A DNA stretch of 64,000 nucleotides from Gammaproteobacteria bacterium (GCA_009692365.1 SHZJ01000007.1:1-64000), one strand, 5' to 3'; counted from the first letter of the stretch, positions 33,943 through 42,669 are shown. Made by a program: numbers and translations. Notes: a model not told the origin generated them from the sequence alone.

Positions 33943-35340
33943 ATGCGCCAACAAATCCACCTGAACGCCTTCACGCAATGTTGTATCGGGCATCATTCCA
34001 TTGGGCAGTGGAAACACCCGTTAGACCGGCCCTTAGATGGCTATCGCAGCGTCCATTATTGGCAGGATTTGGCGCGGGTCCTGGAGGCGGGGTTTTTTGA
34101 CACCCTGTTTCTAGCCGACGTCCACGGCACCTACAGCGTCTATCGTGGCTCGCGTGACGCCGCCGTGCGCCACGGCACGCAATTTCCGAGCAACGACCCT
34201 ACGCTCGTCATCGCAGCGATGGCCGCCACCACCCGCTATCTGGGGTTCGCCAGCACCTTTAGCACCACCTATTTTCCGCCCTATCACACCGCCAAGCTGT
34301 TCTCCACGCTCGACCATCTCACCGATGGGCGGGTGGCCTGGAATATCGTCACCTCCTATCTGGCGGACGCCAATGCCAACTTTGGTCTGAGCGAGATGAT
34401 GCCCCACGACCAGCGCTATGAGCGTGCCGACGAATATATGGAAGTGTGCTATCAGCTGTGGGAGCACTCGTGGGAAGAAGACGCGATGGTGCGTGACCAC
34501 GCGACCGATACGCTGATCGACCCTAGCAAAGTGCATGAGATTAATTTCAACGGGCAATACTTCAACGTGCCGGGGCCGCATATGTGCGAACCCTCACCGC
34601 AACGCACGCCGGTCTTGTATCAAGCCGGTGCGTCTGGTCGGGGCTTACGTTTTGCAGCTCGCCACGCCGAAGCCATCTTTGCGATGGATCCCACTATCCC
34701 AGCCTGCCGGGCCGCCATTGAACGCCTGACGCAAGCCCTGCAGGCCGAGGGTCGACAACGTGAGGAGGTTAAATACTTCCCCGGCATCACGGTGATTGTG
34801 GCCCCCACCGACGCTGAGGCGCAGTTGAAGCTCGAAACCTGTCAACAATTTGGCAGCCCGGAAGGATCGCTAGCCCTGTACTGTGGCTGGGTCGGCATTG
34901 ATCTGGCCCAGCTCGAATCGGGCAAAGCCCTCAAGGACATGAAAACCGACGCCATTCAAAGTCTGTTGGCTAATTTCTCCCTCATTGATGCCAACCGGGA
35001 ATGGTCGCTGGCTGAAATCGCCGATTATCTGGCGACCGGCAGCCTCATGCCCAAGATCGTCGGCAGCCCGCAGACCGTCGCCGACGAACTAGAACGTTGG
35101 ATGGACGAAACCGGTTGCGATGGCTTCAACCTGGTACCCGTGACGCAGCCGCAGGGTTTCGCCGATTTCGCCGATTTGGTGGTGCCAGAATTACAGCGCC
35201 GCGGCCGGCTGCGCACGCGCTATGAAGGGGAGACCCTGCGCGAACGCTATTTCGGGGTGGGGAAGCCGCGGCTGAATCCACAGCATTGTGCGTATCGTAG
35301 TCTGCCGCCGTGGAAGCGCGGCGGGGCGCCCCCGGACTAA
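33943..35340 (+). CDS. NtaA/SnaA/DszA-family flavin-dependent monooxygenase (copy 1)
   Basis: A 465-residue luciferase-like TIM-barrel monooxygenase of the two-component type that uses FMNH2 supplied by a separate reductase. Family blocks are HLNAFTQCCIGHH at the start, FFDTLFLADVHGTY, NDPTLVIAAMAATTRYLGF, STLDHLTDGRVAWNIVTSYL and the EPSPQRTPVLYQAGASGRG loop that binds flavin phosphate. Relatives act on nitrilotriacetate, EDTA, dibenzothiophene sulfone and pristinamycin. The substrate here is unknown. GGGGAAATT precedes the ATG. A second family member is encoded convergently 177 bases downstream. Confidence 0.9.
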   Translation: MRQQIHLNAFTQCCIGHHSIGQWKHPLDRPLDGYRSVHYWQDLARVLEAGFFDTLFLADVHGTYSVYRGSRDAAVRHGTQFPSNDPTLVIAAMAATTRYLGFASTFSTTYFPPYHTAKLFSTLDHLTDGRVAWNIVTSYLADANANFGLSEMMPHDQRYERADEYMEVCYQLWEHSWEEDAMVRDHATDTLIDPSKVHEINFNGQYFNVPGPHMCEPSPQRTPVLYQAGASGRGLRFAARHAEAIFAMDPTIPACRAAIERLTQALQAEGRQREEVKYFPGITVIVAPTDAEAQLKLETCQQFGSPEGSLALYCGWVGIDLAQLESGKALKDMKTDAIQSLLANFSLIDANREWSLAEIADYLATGSLMPKIVGSPQTVADELERWMDETGCDGFNLVPVTQPQGFADFADLVVPELQRRGRLRTRYEGETLRERYFGVGKPRLNPQHCAYRSLPPWKRGGAPPD

Positions 35341-35517
35341 ACGCCGCAGTGGGGTCACGGCGACGGCACGCCCCCGCCTGCGCCGCCGCGCTCGCACGAC
35401 ATCCCCCGCAACAGCCCCGCGACATCCTCGGTGAGGCGCACTCCCGCACGCCCAGCGTGCGCCGCCGCTCGTTCACCTGCGCCGTGCAGGCCACGCAGCC
35501 GCCGCGCGAACCCGCCC

Positions 35518-36864
35518 TCAGGGTCGGCGGAACGCGGCCCCGGGATGGCGCGGCGAGAGGGTCGGGTGGCCAAAAATTTTCTGGCGCAACGGGCCCGGGC
35601 CGTACTCGGTCTGCATCAAGCCGCGAGTTTTCAGGATTGGCGCGACCCCCTGAATGAAATCCACGAAAGTCCCGGGCGTGGTGGTGTAAACGAGATTAAA
35701 GCCATCCACCCCCGACGCGCCGAGTGCCGTGAGCCGGTCAGCAATTTGCTCGGCGCTGCCCACCAGCCATTGGCCGCTCATCTGCTGGCGTGCCAAATCC
35801 CCGAACGTCAAACACCCGTCCGGCGCGCGCGCGGCGGCGCTCTTCAAGAAGCCTAAGACCCCGTTGAATTCAAAGTCGGCGATGGATTGGGCGGGATCAA
35901 AGGCACTGAGGTCGGCACCCAAATGGCCACTTAGGTGGGCAAGTCCTCCTTCCAAAGAAAGCTGCTGGCGCAAATCCTCGGCCTTTGCGTGAGCCTCGGC
36001 CTCGGTGCCACCGATCACCAAGGACACCGCAAGACACATTTTGAGGTCCTCTGGGCGACGTCCATAACGGGCCGCGCGCGCCCGGATATCGGCCATTAAC
36101 TCGCTGCGGCCGCCGCCCGCGATGAACACACATTCGGCGTGGCGGGCGGCAAATTCACGACCGCGTTCGGAAGAACCCGCCTGAAACAGCACCGGCGTGC
36201 GCTGCGGCGAGGGTTCGCACAGATGCGGGCCGGGGACCTCGTAGTAGGGGCCGCGATGGTTGATGAGGTGGACCTTACTGGGGTCGGCGTAAACCCCGCG
36301 CACCCGGTCGCGAACCACCGCGTCGTCTTCCCAACTGGCTTCCCAGAGCTTGTAGAGGACCTCTAGGTAATCGTCGCCGCGCGCATAGCGATCGTCGTGC
36401 GCAGGCAACTCCCCGAAGCCCAGATTGCGCGCGGCGTTCGGTAGGTACGAGGTCACCACGTTCCAGGCCAGGCGACCCTGAGTCAGGTGGTCGAGGGTTG
36501 AGGCACGGCGCGCGAAGTTGAACGGGTGTTCGGCAAAAATAGAACCGGTGTAGGCGAAGCCCAGGTGTTCGGTGGCGTGCGCCAGCGCCGGAATGAGCAA
36601 GCTGGGATCGTTGACGGGGATCTGCATCCCCTCGCGAATTGCGGTCTCCGGGCCCCCTTTATAAATGTCGTAGACCCCGACCACATCGGCCAGGAACAAC
36701 GAATCAAACTTGGCCTGCTCGAGAAGTTTCGCCAGTTCCACCCAAGGCTCGAGTGAGGTGTAGTCCAGTTGGCGGGAGGTGGCGTCGCGCCACAGACCAT
36801 GATGAATATGCGACACGCAGTTCATCGAAAAAGCATTGAACAATAGTCGCCGTGGCGGCGTCAT
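35518..36864 (-). CDS. NtaA/SnaA/DszA-family flavin-dependent monooxygenase (copy 2)
   Basis: A protein of about 448 residues from the same family as the convergent neighbour. It carries LLFNAFSMNCVSHIHHGLWR, FDSLFLADVVGVYDIY, NDPSLLIPALAHATEHLGF, STLDHLTQGRLAWNVVTSYL and EPSPQRTPVLFQAGSSERG. The start at MTPPRRLLFNAF gives the family's usual length; an in-frame ATG at 36945 would add 27 proline-rich residues and cannot be ruled out. It differs clearly from copy 1, so the two probably use different substrates rather than being a recent duplication. Confidence 0.88.
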   Translation of the reverse strand: MTPPRRLLFNAFSMNCVSHIHHGLWRDATSRQLDYTSLEPWVELAKLLEQAKFDSLFLADVVGVYDIYKGGPETAIREGMQIPVNDPSLLIPALAHATEHLGFAYTGSIFAEHPFNFARRASTLDHLTQGRLAWNVVTSYLPNAARNLGFGELPAHDDRYARGDDYLEVLYKLWEASWEDDAVVRDRVRGVYADPSKVHLINHRGPYYEVPGPHLCEPSPQRTPVLFQAGSSERGREFAARHAECVFIAGGGRSELMADIRARAARYGRRPEDLKMCLAVSLVIGGTEAEAHAKAEDLRQQLSLEGGLAHLSGHLGADLSAFDPAQSIADFEFNGVLGFLKSAAARAPDGCLTFGDLARQQMSGQWLVGSAEQIADRLTALGASGVDGFNLVYTTTPGTFVDFIQGVAPILKTRGLMQTEYGPGPLRQKIFGHPTLSPRHPGAAFRRP

Positions 36865-37047
36865 GAGGGGCGGTGGCGGCGTGGGTTGGGCCGGTGAGTC
36901 ATACGGGATGCTGCCTTGGGTGACCTCGGGTCGGGATAGCCGCACCGGGGATGGCGTGCGGCGGCGGGCGGCACGGGCTTGGCCGCGTGTCGCCGCACCA
37001 GGACCCGTTCCACCCCACGCTTATCTCCTCCTCGCGCGCGCTGTCGG

Positions 37048-37563
37048 CTACTCCTCCAGCAGGCTACGCAGCATCCATGCGGTTTTTTCATGGACGTCCA
37101 GCCGCTGGGTGAGGAGGTCCATGGTGGGTTGGTCGCGGGCCCGCTCGACCACGCTGAACAGGGCGCGCGCGGTGCGGGCGGTGGCCTCTTGGGCGCGCAC
37201 CAGATGGGTCACCATCTCCAACGCCTTGGGCACTCCTGCGACTTCGCGCACCGAGGCTAAGGCAACAAATTCCTGGTAGGTGCCCGGCGCCGGGAAGCCC
37301 AGCGCGCGGATCCGTTCGGCGATGAGGTCTAGTGCGGTCCATTGCTCGGTGTATTGGCCCATGAACATGAGATGCAGGGTATTGAACATCGGGCCGGTCA
37401 CGTTCCAATGAAAATTATGCGTCATCAAATACAGGGTGTAGCTGTCGGCGAGCAGCCCCGCCAAGCCATCAGCGATGGTGCGGCGAGCAGCCGCAGAGAT
37501 GCCGATGTCGATGACAGTGGTGGACGACTTGCGGGTGGTGGGGGATTTTTTCTTTGCGGGCAT
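37048..37563 (-). CDS. dps: Dps/ferritin-like DNA-protection protein
   Basis: A 171-residue Dps-family protein that forms a 12-mer shell, oxidises ferrous iron with hydrogen peroxide and protects DNA. The ferroxidase motif is visible as MTHNFHWNVTGPMFNTLHLMF, followed by the QWTALDLIAERIRALG helix with the conserved acidic ligands. The N-terminus is a lysine-rich tail (MPAKKKSPTTRKSST), as in DNA-binding Dps. The ATG at 37563 was chosen for this tail; the frame is open upstream across the tRNA region, which cannot be coding. It lies downstream of the tRNA terminator on the same strand. Confidence 0.92.
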   Translation of the reverse strand: MPAKKKSPTTRKSSTTVIDIGISAAARRTIADGLAGLLADSYTLYLMTHNFHWNVTGPMFNTLHLMFMGQYTEQWTALDLIAERIRALGFPAPGTYQEFVALASVREVAGVPKALEMVTHLVRAQEATARTARALFSVVERARDQPTMDLLTQRLDVHEKTAWMLRSLLEE

Positions 37564-37691
37564 GCTGTGAGAAATCCGGGTAGGGGCGCCTCGAGGCCGC
37601 GATGCGACCTTTCTGCACGGGGTGGCTGAGGGGCCAAGATATCCCAACAGGGCGACCACCTCCAGCGGGAAAAGTGACCGCTTCGGCGCAT

Positions 37692-37723
37692 AAAAAAACC
37701 CCAACGAGGACTCATTGAGGTTT
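37692..37723 (-). terminator. Rho-independent terminator of the tRNA-Ala gene
   Basis: On the minus strand AAACCTCAA pairs with TTGGGGTTT (one G-T pair) around a 10-base loop and is followed by a run of T. It begins six bases after the tRNA 3' end. Confidence 0.88.
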
Positions 37724-37728
37724 TGAAT

Positions 37729-37804
37729 TGGTGGAGCTGAGGGGGATCGAACCCCTGACCTCTGCATTGCGAACGCAGCGCTCTCCCAGCTGAGCTACAG
37801 CCCC
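37729..37804 (-). tRNA. tRNA-Ala (anticodon CGC), CCA end encoded
   Basis: Reading the minus strand, the acceptor GGGGCTG pairs with CAGCTCC. The D arm GCTC-AGCTGGGA-GAGC, anticodon arm CTGCG-TTCGCAA-TGCAG and T arm AGGGG-TTCGATC-CCCCT all fold. The loop TTCGCAA places CGC as the anticodon, which reads GCG alanine codons, frequent in this GC-rich genome. CCA is in the gene. A terminator follows. Confidence 0.95.
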
Positions 37805-37929
37805 ACGCGGGTAAGGGGCGGAAGTCTAACGGGCTGCTGCGTGCAACGCTAGCCTAGCGGGTGTCCAATGCGTTGCGGCTGCGTGGGCAGTGGTGACATG
37901 ATGCGCTCAGTGTCCGTTGAGTTTTGAAC

Positions 37930-38907
37930 ATGGCTGCAACCTCCCCCCGACTGGGCCGAGGGCCGACCCCGCCCGTGTTTCCCGCCCTGCAGCGCGCTGC
38001 GCTCACCACGCTGCAGGTAAATTTAGGCTATCGGTGCAATCAGGCCTGCCACCATTGCCATGTGGATGCGGGGCCGTTGCGGACCGAGGAAATGACCGCA
38101 GAGACTGCCAGTCTGGCGCTGTCGTTTGCACTGGCGGCCGGGGTGAGCACGCTGGATATTACCGGTGGGGCGCCCGAGCTGAATGGGTGTTTTCGCCCCC
38201 TGGTGCGGGCCGCTCGCGCGGCGGGATTGCGCGTGATCGACCGTTGCAATCTCACGATCCTCGAGGAGCCGGGGCAAGCCGATCTGGCTAATTTTTTGGC
38301 GCAAGAGCAGGTGCACGTGGTGGCGTCGCTGCCGTGCTATGGGCCAGAGAACGTCGATATTCAACGTGGTAAAGGCGTGTTCGAGAAAAGCATCCGTGCG
38401 CTGCGCACCCTCAATGGGCTGGGTTACGGCATCCACGAGAACGGCTTGACCTTGGATTTGGTCTACAACCCACTGGGTCCCAGCCTGCCGCCGCCCCAGG
38501 CGAGCTTAGAGGCGACCTATCGCACGGCGCTGGCCGCGAGCTACGGCGTTTATTTCAATCGGCTGCTAACCCTGGCCAATATGCCCATTGCCCGTTTCCG
38601 GCACGCGCTGGAGCGCGACGGGCATTACGCAGATTATTTGCACTTGCTGGTGGCGAATCATCGGGAGGAGAATCTGGCCAATGTCATGTGTCGTAGCCTG
38701 CTGAGCGTTGATTGGCGCGGCTATGTCTACGACTGCGACTTTAATCAAATGCTGGGAATGCCCGCCGGCGAGACCGGTGCGCCCAGACATCTTTCAAGCC
38801 TCTTGGCGGGAACTCTCACCGGCCAGCCTATTGCAGTGGGGACCCACTGTTTTGGTTGCACCGCGGGTCACGGCAGCAGTTGCGGGGGCGCGCTGAGTCG
38901 CGCCTGA
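37930..38907 (+). CDS. arsS: Arsenosugar biosynthesis radical SAM protein ArsS
   Basis: A 325-residue radical SAM enzyme. The iron-sulfur ligands are Cys36, Cys40 and Cys43 in GYRCNQACHHCHVD, and the TGGAPELN block follows. The C-terminus carries an additional cysteine-rich motif, HCFGCTAGHGSSCGGAL, that is typical of ArsS. In some bacteria this motif contains selenocysteine; here the codon is TGC and no in-frame TGA precedes the stop. In the proposed pathway ArsS adds a deoxyadenosyl group to dimethylarsenic as a step towards arsenosugars. Two glycosyltransferase-type genes follow in the same operon. The start was set at the ATG inside a slightly longer TTG frame. Confidence 0.9.
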   Translation: MAATSPRLGRGPTPPVFPALQRAALTTLQVNLGYRCNQACHHCHVDAGPLRTEEMTAETASLALSFALAAGVSTLDITGGAPELNGCFRPLVRAARAAGLRVIDRCNLTILEEPGQADLANFLAQEQVHVVASLPCYGPENVDIQRGKGVFEKSIRALRTLNGLGYGIHENGLTLDLVYNPLGPSLPPPQASLEATYRTALAASYGVYFNRLLTLANMPIARFRHALERDGHYADYLHLLVANHREENLANVMCRSLLSVDWRGYVYDCDFNQMLGMPAGETGAPRHLSSLLAGTLTGQPIAVGTHCFGCTAGHGSSCGGALSRA

Positions 38908-38918
38908 CGCCACGGGCC

Positions 38919-39608
38919 GTGCCTGCGTTGCTCGCCCTTATCGTCCCGGTGCTCAACGAAGCGCACGGCATCGTGGGCTTATTAACCCCACTCCAAGCCT
39001 GGCGCCAAGCGGGGGTAGAAATTCTCGTGGTGGACGGTGGCAGCACCGACGCCACGGTGGCGCACGCCACCGGTCTCGCCGATCAAGTACTGAGCGCCCC
39101 GCCCGGCCGCGCGGCGCAAATGAACGCAGGAGCGGCGGCGAGCCGCGCCAAGTTACTGCTGTTTCTGCATGCAGATACCACTCTGCCCGCCACGGCGCTG
39201 CCCGTGCTGTGCCAACTCGCGGCAGGCGTCGCCCCGCTGTGGGGGCGTTTCGATGTGCGGTTGGCTAGCCCGCGTGCGCTGTTGTGGCTGGTCGGCACGC
39301 TGATGAATCTGCGCTCGCGCATCACCGGTATCGCCACCGGCGACCAAGCCATGTTTGTGAGCCGCGAGCTGTTTACGGCCTGCGGCGGATTTCCGCTCAT
39401 TCCCCTGATGGAAGACCTCGCGCTGTCGGCCAAGTTGCGCCGCGAACTGGCGCCGCTAGCGTTGCGTTTGCGGGTGCTGACTTCTGCGCGCCGCTGGGAG
39501 CAAAGGGGTGCGTGGGGCACCATCGGGCTGATGTGGGGGCTACGCTTGGCGTATTTTTTGGGCGTACCACCCAGCCGCCTAGCCCATTGGTATCGTCAAG
39601 TACGATGA
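38919..39608 (+). CDS. Family 2 glycosyltransferase of the ArsS operon
   Basis: A 229-residue GT2-fold enzyme of the subgroup that accompanies ArsS. Visible parts are IVPVLNEAHGIVGLL at the N-terminus, the nucleotide-binding ILVVDGGSTDAT, GRAAQMNAGAAAS, LLFLHADTTLP with the metal-binding DxD-like Asp, and ITGIATGDQAMFVSRELF. A GTG start 11 bases after the ArsS stop was chosen, since no ATG gives the full N-terminal strand. Its stop overlaps the next gene by four bases. Confidence 0.85.
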   Translation: MPALLALIVPVLNEAHGIVGLLTPLQAWRQAGVEILVVDGGSTDATVAHATGLADQVLSAPPGRAAQMNAGAAASRAKLLLFLHADTTLPATALPVLCQLAAGVAPLWGRFDVRLASPRALLWLVGTLMNLRSRITGIATGDQAMFVSRELFTACGGFPLIPLMEDLALSAKLRRELAPLALRLRVLTSARRWEQRGAWGTIGLMWGLRLAYFLGVPPSRLAHWYRQVR

Positions 39609-40243
39609 GTGCGGCGCGCACCGCGCTGATTGTCTTTGCCCGCGCGCCGCGTCTAGGCGCGGTCAAAACCCGCCTCGCGGCGGGGCTGGGTGCGAGCGGG
39701 GCGGTGGACATTTATGCCGCTCTGCTGGGCCATGCGTTGCGTCTGGCCGGGCAATGGCCGGGGCCGCGCTACTTGGCCTGCGCCGATCCGCCCTCACACG
39801 CCTATTTCGCGCAACTGCCCGCTGCGGCCAGTTTTGCATTAGTCCTGCAGCGGGGGCGAGATTTGGGCACGCGCATGCGGGCGGCCTTGGCCGACGCCTT
39901 GGCCTGCCACCCCAGTGCGCTGCTCATGGGCAGCGATGTGGTGGATAACCAGCTAGCGGACTTGCTGGCCGCTGGCGCGCATTTGCAGGGGGCTGGCGAG
40001 GTGGTGCTAGGGCCGGTGGCCGACGGGGGTTATTGGCTGATAGGGACGAAGCTGGACCAGCCGACACTTTTTCAGTCGTTGCCGTGGGGGAGCTCACAGG
40101 TGTACGCGGGCACCCTGCAGCGCTGCTGCGCGCTGGGCCTAAGCGTCAGCGAGTTGCCCCTGCGGCACGACATCGACCAGCCTGCCGATGTGCAACAGCA
40201 CGCCGCAGCCCTGGCCGCCTTACCCCGTGTACCTCTGGCCTGA
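39605..40243 (+). CDS. DUF2064 glycosyltransferase-like protein of the ArsS operon
   Basis: A 212-residue member of the DUF2064/TIGR04282 group, a nucleotidyl/glycosyl-transferase-like fold found beside ArsS and the GT2 partner. Typical blocks are LIVFARAPRLGAVKTRLA near the N-terminus, LLMGSDVV in the middle and GPVADGGYWLIGTK. It starts at an ATG overlapping the stop of the GT2 gene (ATGA), so the three genes are one operon. Its individual reaction is not established. ArsM (arsenite methyltransferase), which should feed the route, is not in the window. Confidence 0.85.
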   Translation: MSAARTALIVFARAPRLGAVKTRLAAGLGASGAVDIYAALLGHALRLAGQWPGPRYLACADPPSHAYFAQLPAAASFALVLQRGRDLGTRMRAALADALACHPSALLMGSDVVDNQLADLLAAGAHLQGAGEVVLGPVADGGYWLIGTKLDQPTLFQSLPWGSSQVYAGTLQRCCALGLSVSELPLRHDIDQPADVQQHAAALAALPRVPLA

Positions 40244-40256
40244 AGGCTTGCACCGC

Positions 40257-41027
40257 TTAGCACAACTGGCGTTGTGCGCGTTCTAGTTCCGCACAGAACT
40301 GCGCCACCCGGCGCGCCGTGGTGGGCGATATATTGCTGGTAAACCGTACCCGCGCGCGCTGCACTCGGGGCCGCGGCAGGGCATCGAGGTGGAGTATTTC
40401 AACCTCCGCGATGATTGGCTGGGCGTTGGGGACCAGCAATCGGCAGGTCGCCCGCTGATGGGCGTCGCGGAGGGACTCGAAAACGCCGGTGCGAATTCGC
40501 GCGCAAAACCCGCCCACCGACATATCGCCCAATTCGCCGCTCAGCTGCCGCCCATCCGCCATGCGGAACTCCACATCAAAGCCACGATTACTGGGGACTG
40601 TCACCCGGTACTGCCGACGCCGCTGGGGGTAATCGATGGTGGCGGGGAAATCCACCTGGTAGTAGGGCAGCGCGTTGTGCTCACCAATTTGCGACACGGT
40701 GGTGGTGTAGCGCAGCGCAATGCCCTCCACGGTCCCACGCACATGGAACTGGGTTCCGCTCAGCACGAGCGCGTGACCTGAGGCGGGGGTCAGTTCGTCC
40801 AGCACCAAGTAGCCCTGCTCGGGTACTAGCTCGAGGATGGCGCTGGTGTAGGCGTCCGGGTGGCCCGCGATGTGGATGGTCAGCAGGGCATGGTCGTTAA
40901 AGACTCGACGCAAAACGAGTTGGATTTCCGGGTCGATCGGCAGCTTCGCGCCATGCGCCGCGGGCTCCCGCGGCACGTCAGCGGGTCGTTTGCGGGAGAA
41001 CCAATTAAAGATTGATCGTTCAGGCAC
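40257..41027 (-). CDS. ycgR: Flagellar brake protein YcgR/FlgZ (PilZ domain)
   Basis: A 256-residue protein with an N-terminal YcgR domain (QLVLRRVFNDHALLTIHI onward) and a C-terminal PilZ domain. The cyclic di-GMP-binding residues are RRRQYR (RxxxR, near residues 136-141) and DMSVGGF (D/NxSxxG, about 168-174). On binding c-di-GMP, YcgR slows the flagellar motor. It lies downstream of flgM and flgN, as flgZ does in pseudomonads, 20 bases after flgN. A GTG start is used. It converges with the DUF2064 gene. Confidence 0.9.
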   Translation of the reverse strand: MPERSIFNWFSRKRPADVPREPAAHGAKLPIDPEIQLVLRRVFNDHALLTIHIAGHPDAYTSAILELVPEQGYLVLDELTPASGHALVLSGTQFHVRGTVEGIALRYTTTVSQIGEHNALPYYQVDFPATIDYPQRRRQYRVTVPSNRGFDVEFRMADGRQLSGELGDMSVGGFCARIRTGVFESLRDAHQRATCRLLVPNAQPIIAEVEILHLDALPRPRVQRARVRFTSNISPTTARRVAQFCAELERAQRQLC

Positions 41028-41047
41028 GCGCGCTATCCGGTGCTAAA

Positions 41048-41467
41048 TCACACGCTCTCCCAGGCTCTGGGCGGTCGGTCGCTGCGCCCAACGCGGCCAC
41101 GCGCGTTGTACAAACGCTCGCCGGCGGGCCGGCCGCTGAGCAGGTCAAGCAAGGTATTAGTGAGGGTTTTGCTGGTTTCGACCGCGGCCCCATTGGTGCG
41201 GTTGGCCAAGGCGCAGCGCTCGAGTAACGCACGGATTTCCGTCCAGGCGGCTTGTTCGTCGGCGTGTGGGCTGACGTCGCGCAGCGCGCTGAGGTCGCAC
41301 TGGCTCGCGGCCTCGTTGAGCGCCAGGGTCAGTTCGCGTTTATGGGTGACGGCGGCTTCAATGGCGGCCACGTCCCGGGTACGCAGCGCGGCGTATTCTT
41401 GCGCTAAGGCGTGCTCGAAGTCCCGCAGCAGCGCGTGCAGGGTCTCTCGGGCCGCGGTCGTATTCAT
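41048..41467 (-). CDS. flgN: Flagellar export chaperone FlgN
   Basis: A 139-residue, mostly helical cytoplasmic chaperone that holds the hook-filament junction proteins FlgK and FlgL before export. The protein has little sequence signature: a LLRDFEHALAQEYAALRTRDVAAIEAAVTHKRELTLALN helix pair and a short ALANRTNGAAVE stretch common in FlgN. The call rests mainly on the position two bases after flgM and before ycgR, and on length. Confidence 0.85.
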   Translation of the reverse strand: MNTTAARETLHALLRDFEHALAQEYAALRTRDVAAIEAAVTHKRELTLALNEAASQCDLSALRDVSPHADEQAAWTEIRALLERCALANRTNGAAVETSKTLTNTLLDLLSGRPAGERLYNARGRVGRSDRPPRAWESV

Positions 41468-41469
41468 CG

Positions 41470-41784
41470 CTAGGCCGAACGTGGGCCGTGGGTCAGCAGC
41501 GCTTCGAAACCAGCCAATTTTTCCGCAACAGCCGGTGGGTCGACGCGATAGCTGCCGTCGTTGACGGCCGTTTGAAAGGTGGCCACCAGTTGGCTATCCA
41601 CGACCGGTTGCTCTGCCACTGATTGCGTGAGTTCGCTCAGCTGGCTGGCGAGTTCGGTAAGATTGAGGGTCTCCTTGCTGGCCTGCGCGGCAACATTTTG
41701 CGGCCCTGCCTTTAACGCGCGGCCCTCCGAATTTGCCAGCGTGGCCGTGGCGGCCGTGGCGGCAGGAGTGATTTCAGCAACCAT
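41470..41784 (-). CDS. flgM: Anti-sigma-28 factor FlgM
   Basis: A 104-residue, largely disordered protein. The C-terminal half has the FlgM signature, ending VVDSQLVATFQTAVNDGSYRVDPPAVAEKLAGFE, where the helix-turn before KLAGFE contacts sigma-28. FlgM holds sigma-28 inactive until it is exported through the finished hook-basal body. AAGGAGAC precedes the ATG. A sigma-28-like box lies upstream, as expected for the second flgM promoter in other species. Confidence 0.9.
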   Translation of the reverse strand: MVAEITPAATAATATLANSEGRALKAGPQNVAAQASKETLNLTELASQLSELTQSVAEQPVVDSQLVATFQTAVNDGSYRVDPPAVAEKLAGFEALLTHGPRSA

Positions 41785-41816
41785 GTTTTGTTGTCTCCTT
41801 CGACGTATGAGAGGTG

Positions 41817-41844
41817 CTAGCGGCAGATACTCAGAAATTCTTTA
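41817..41844 (-). promoter_or_regulatory. Possible sigma-28 promoter for flgMN
   Basis: On the minus strand TAAA and GCCGCTAG are separated by 16 bases. The FliA consensus is TAAA-N15-GCCGATAA, so two mismatches and one extra spacer base make this tentative. Confidence 0.4.
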
Positions 41845-41894
41845 AAACGATTCTCCCCCCAAACTGCGGGTTGTCCCGATGGCCTGCGGCACCC

Positions 41895-42620
41895 TCAATT
41901 GATCGGCGCAGCGGGTCGCCCTGAGCCCACCTCAACGACCCCAGCTTCTATGATGACGCCCTCTACCACCCGGTTAGAAGTGGTGTTGCGCACCGTGATG
42001 CGGTCACCCAACGCGCCATCCTTCAACGCCGTTCCTGCGACTCGAATGGCCAGAGTGCCGGCGGCCAGCGAGAGCGTTACGCTCTGCCCGCGGCGGACGG
42101 CGCGCTCCTCGCGCAAGGCGCCGGCCGTTAGCAGCGAACCCGCAGCAGTGTGCCGCACTACCACCCGACCCACCACCATGGCGGGGTCGGTGAGCGCGCC
42201 GGTCGGCAGGTTCATCAAGTAACGAGACTCGACCCGGACGTCGGTGAGTGTCAGCAGTTTGCCGCGTGGCAGCGTCTGCACGGCGCTCACGACGACAAAT
42301 TTTTGACGAACGCTGGCCGGGACGAACAGGGTCCAGGGCGTCTCGCCTTCGCAGCGTACCCCCGCCGAGGTGTTGCCGGGCAGGCGCGCGCCCGGCGGCA
42401 AATAGACCGCTAGGGGGTTGTTGCAGGCGGCTAGTCGCAGGCGCGGGTCCAGCCGTCCGACTTCTACTTTGACGTCCTGCGCGTTCTGGGCGCTTTCTTG
42501 CTGCAGGAAATTAGCGACGGCGGTGCGGATGCTCTCGAGCGGTTGCTCGTCCGCCTGACCGTGGCCGCTGCCCAAGCTGCAAAAAACCGCGAGCAGGGCG
42601 ATGAGTGAATAGCGTTGCAT
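41895..42620 (-). CDS. flgA: Flagellar basal body P-ring assembly chaperone FlgA
   Basis: A 241-residue periplasmic chaperone needed to build the P-ring from FlgI. The first about 23 residues are a signal peptide (SLIALLAVFCSLGSGHGQA). The SAF-type domain is recognisable in PRGKLLTLTDVRVESRYLMNLP and MVVGRVVVRHTAAGSLLT. The C-terminus GDRITVRNTTSNRVVEGVIIEAGVVEVG is the classic FlgA ending. It is transcribed towards flgM, 110 bases away, and divergent from cheV. Confidence 0.92.
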   Translation of the reverse strand: MQRYSLIALLAVFCSLGSGHGQADEQPLESIRTAVANFLQQESAQNAQDVKVEVGRLDPRLRLAACNNPLAVYLPPGARLPGNTSAGVRCEGETPWTLFVPASVRQKFVVVSAVQTLPRGKLLTLTDVRVESRYLMNLPTGALTDPAMVVGRVVVRHTAAGSLLTAGALREERAVRRGQSVTLSLAAGTLAIRVAGTALKDGALGDRITVRNTTSNRVVEGVIIEAGVVEVGSGRPAAPIN

Positions 42621-42652
42621 CGAGCACGTCCTTTTGGGTACGGGAAAACACT

Positions 42653-42669
42653 TGCAAACGTTGTGCCGT
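42653..42669 (-). promoter_or_regulatory. Sigma-54 promoter for flgA
   Basis: On the minus strand ACGGCACAACGTTTGCA has the invariant GG and GC elements 10 bases apart, and resembles the TGGCAC-N5-TTGC consensus. It lies 33 bases before the flgA start codon. Confidence 0.6.

Noticed and set aside
35341..35517. Open frames between the two monooxygenase genes
   Set aside because: Short convergent spacer; translations are low complexity and resemble no protein.
38860..38907. ArsS as a selenoprotein
   Set aside because: The C-terminal cysteine motif is encoded by TGC and the only TGA is the normal stop; no selenocysteine element was seen.
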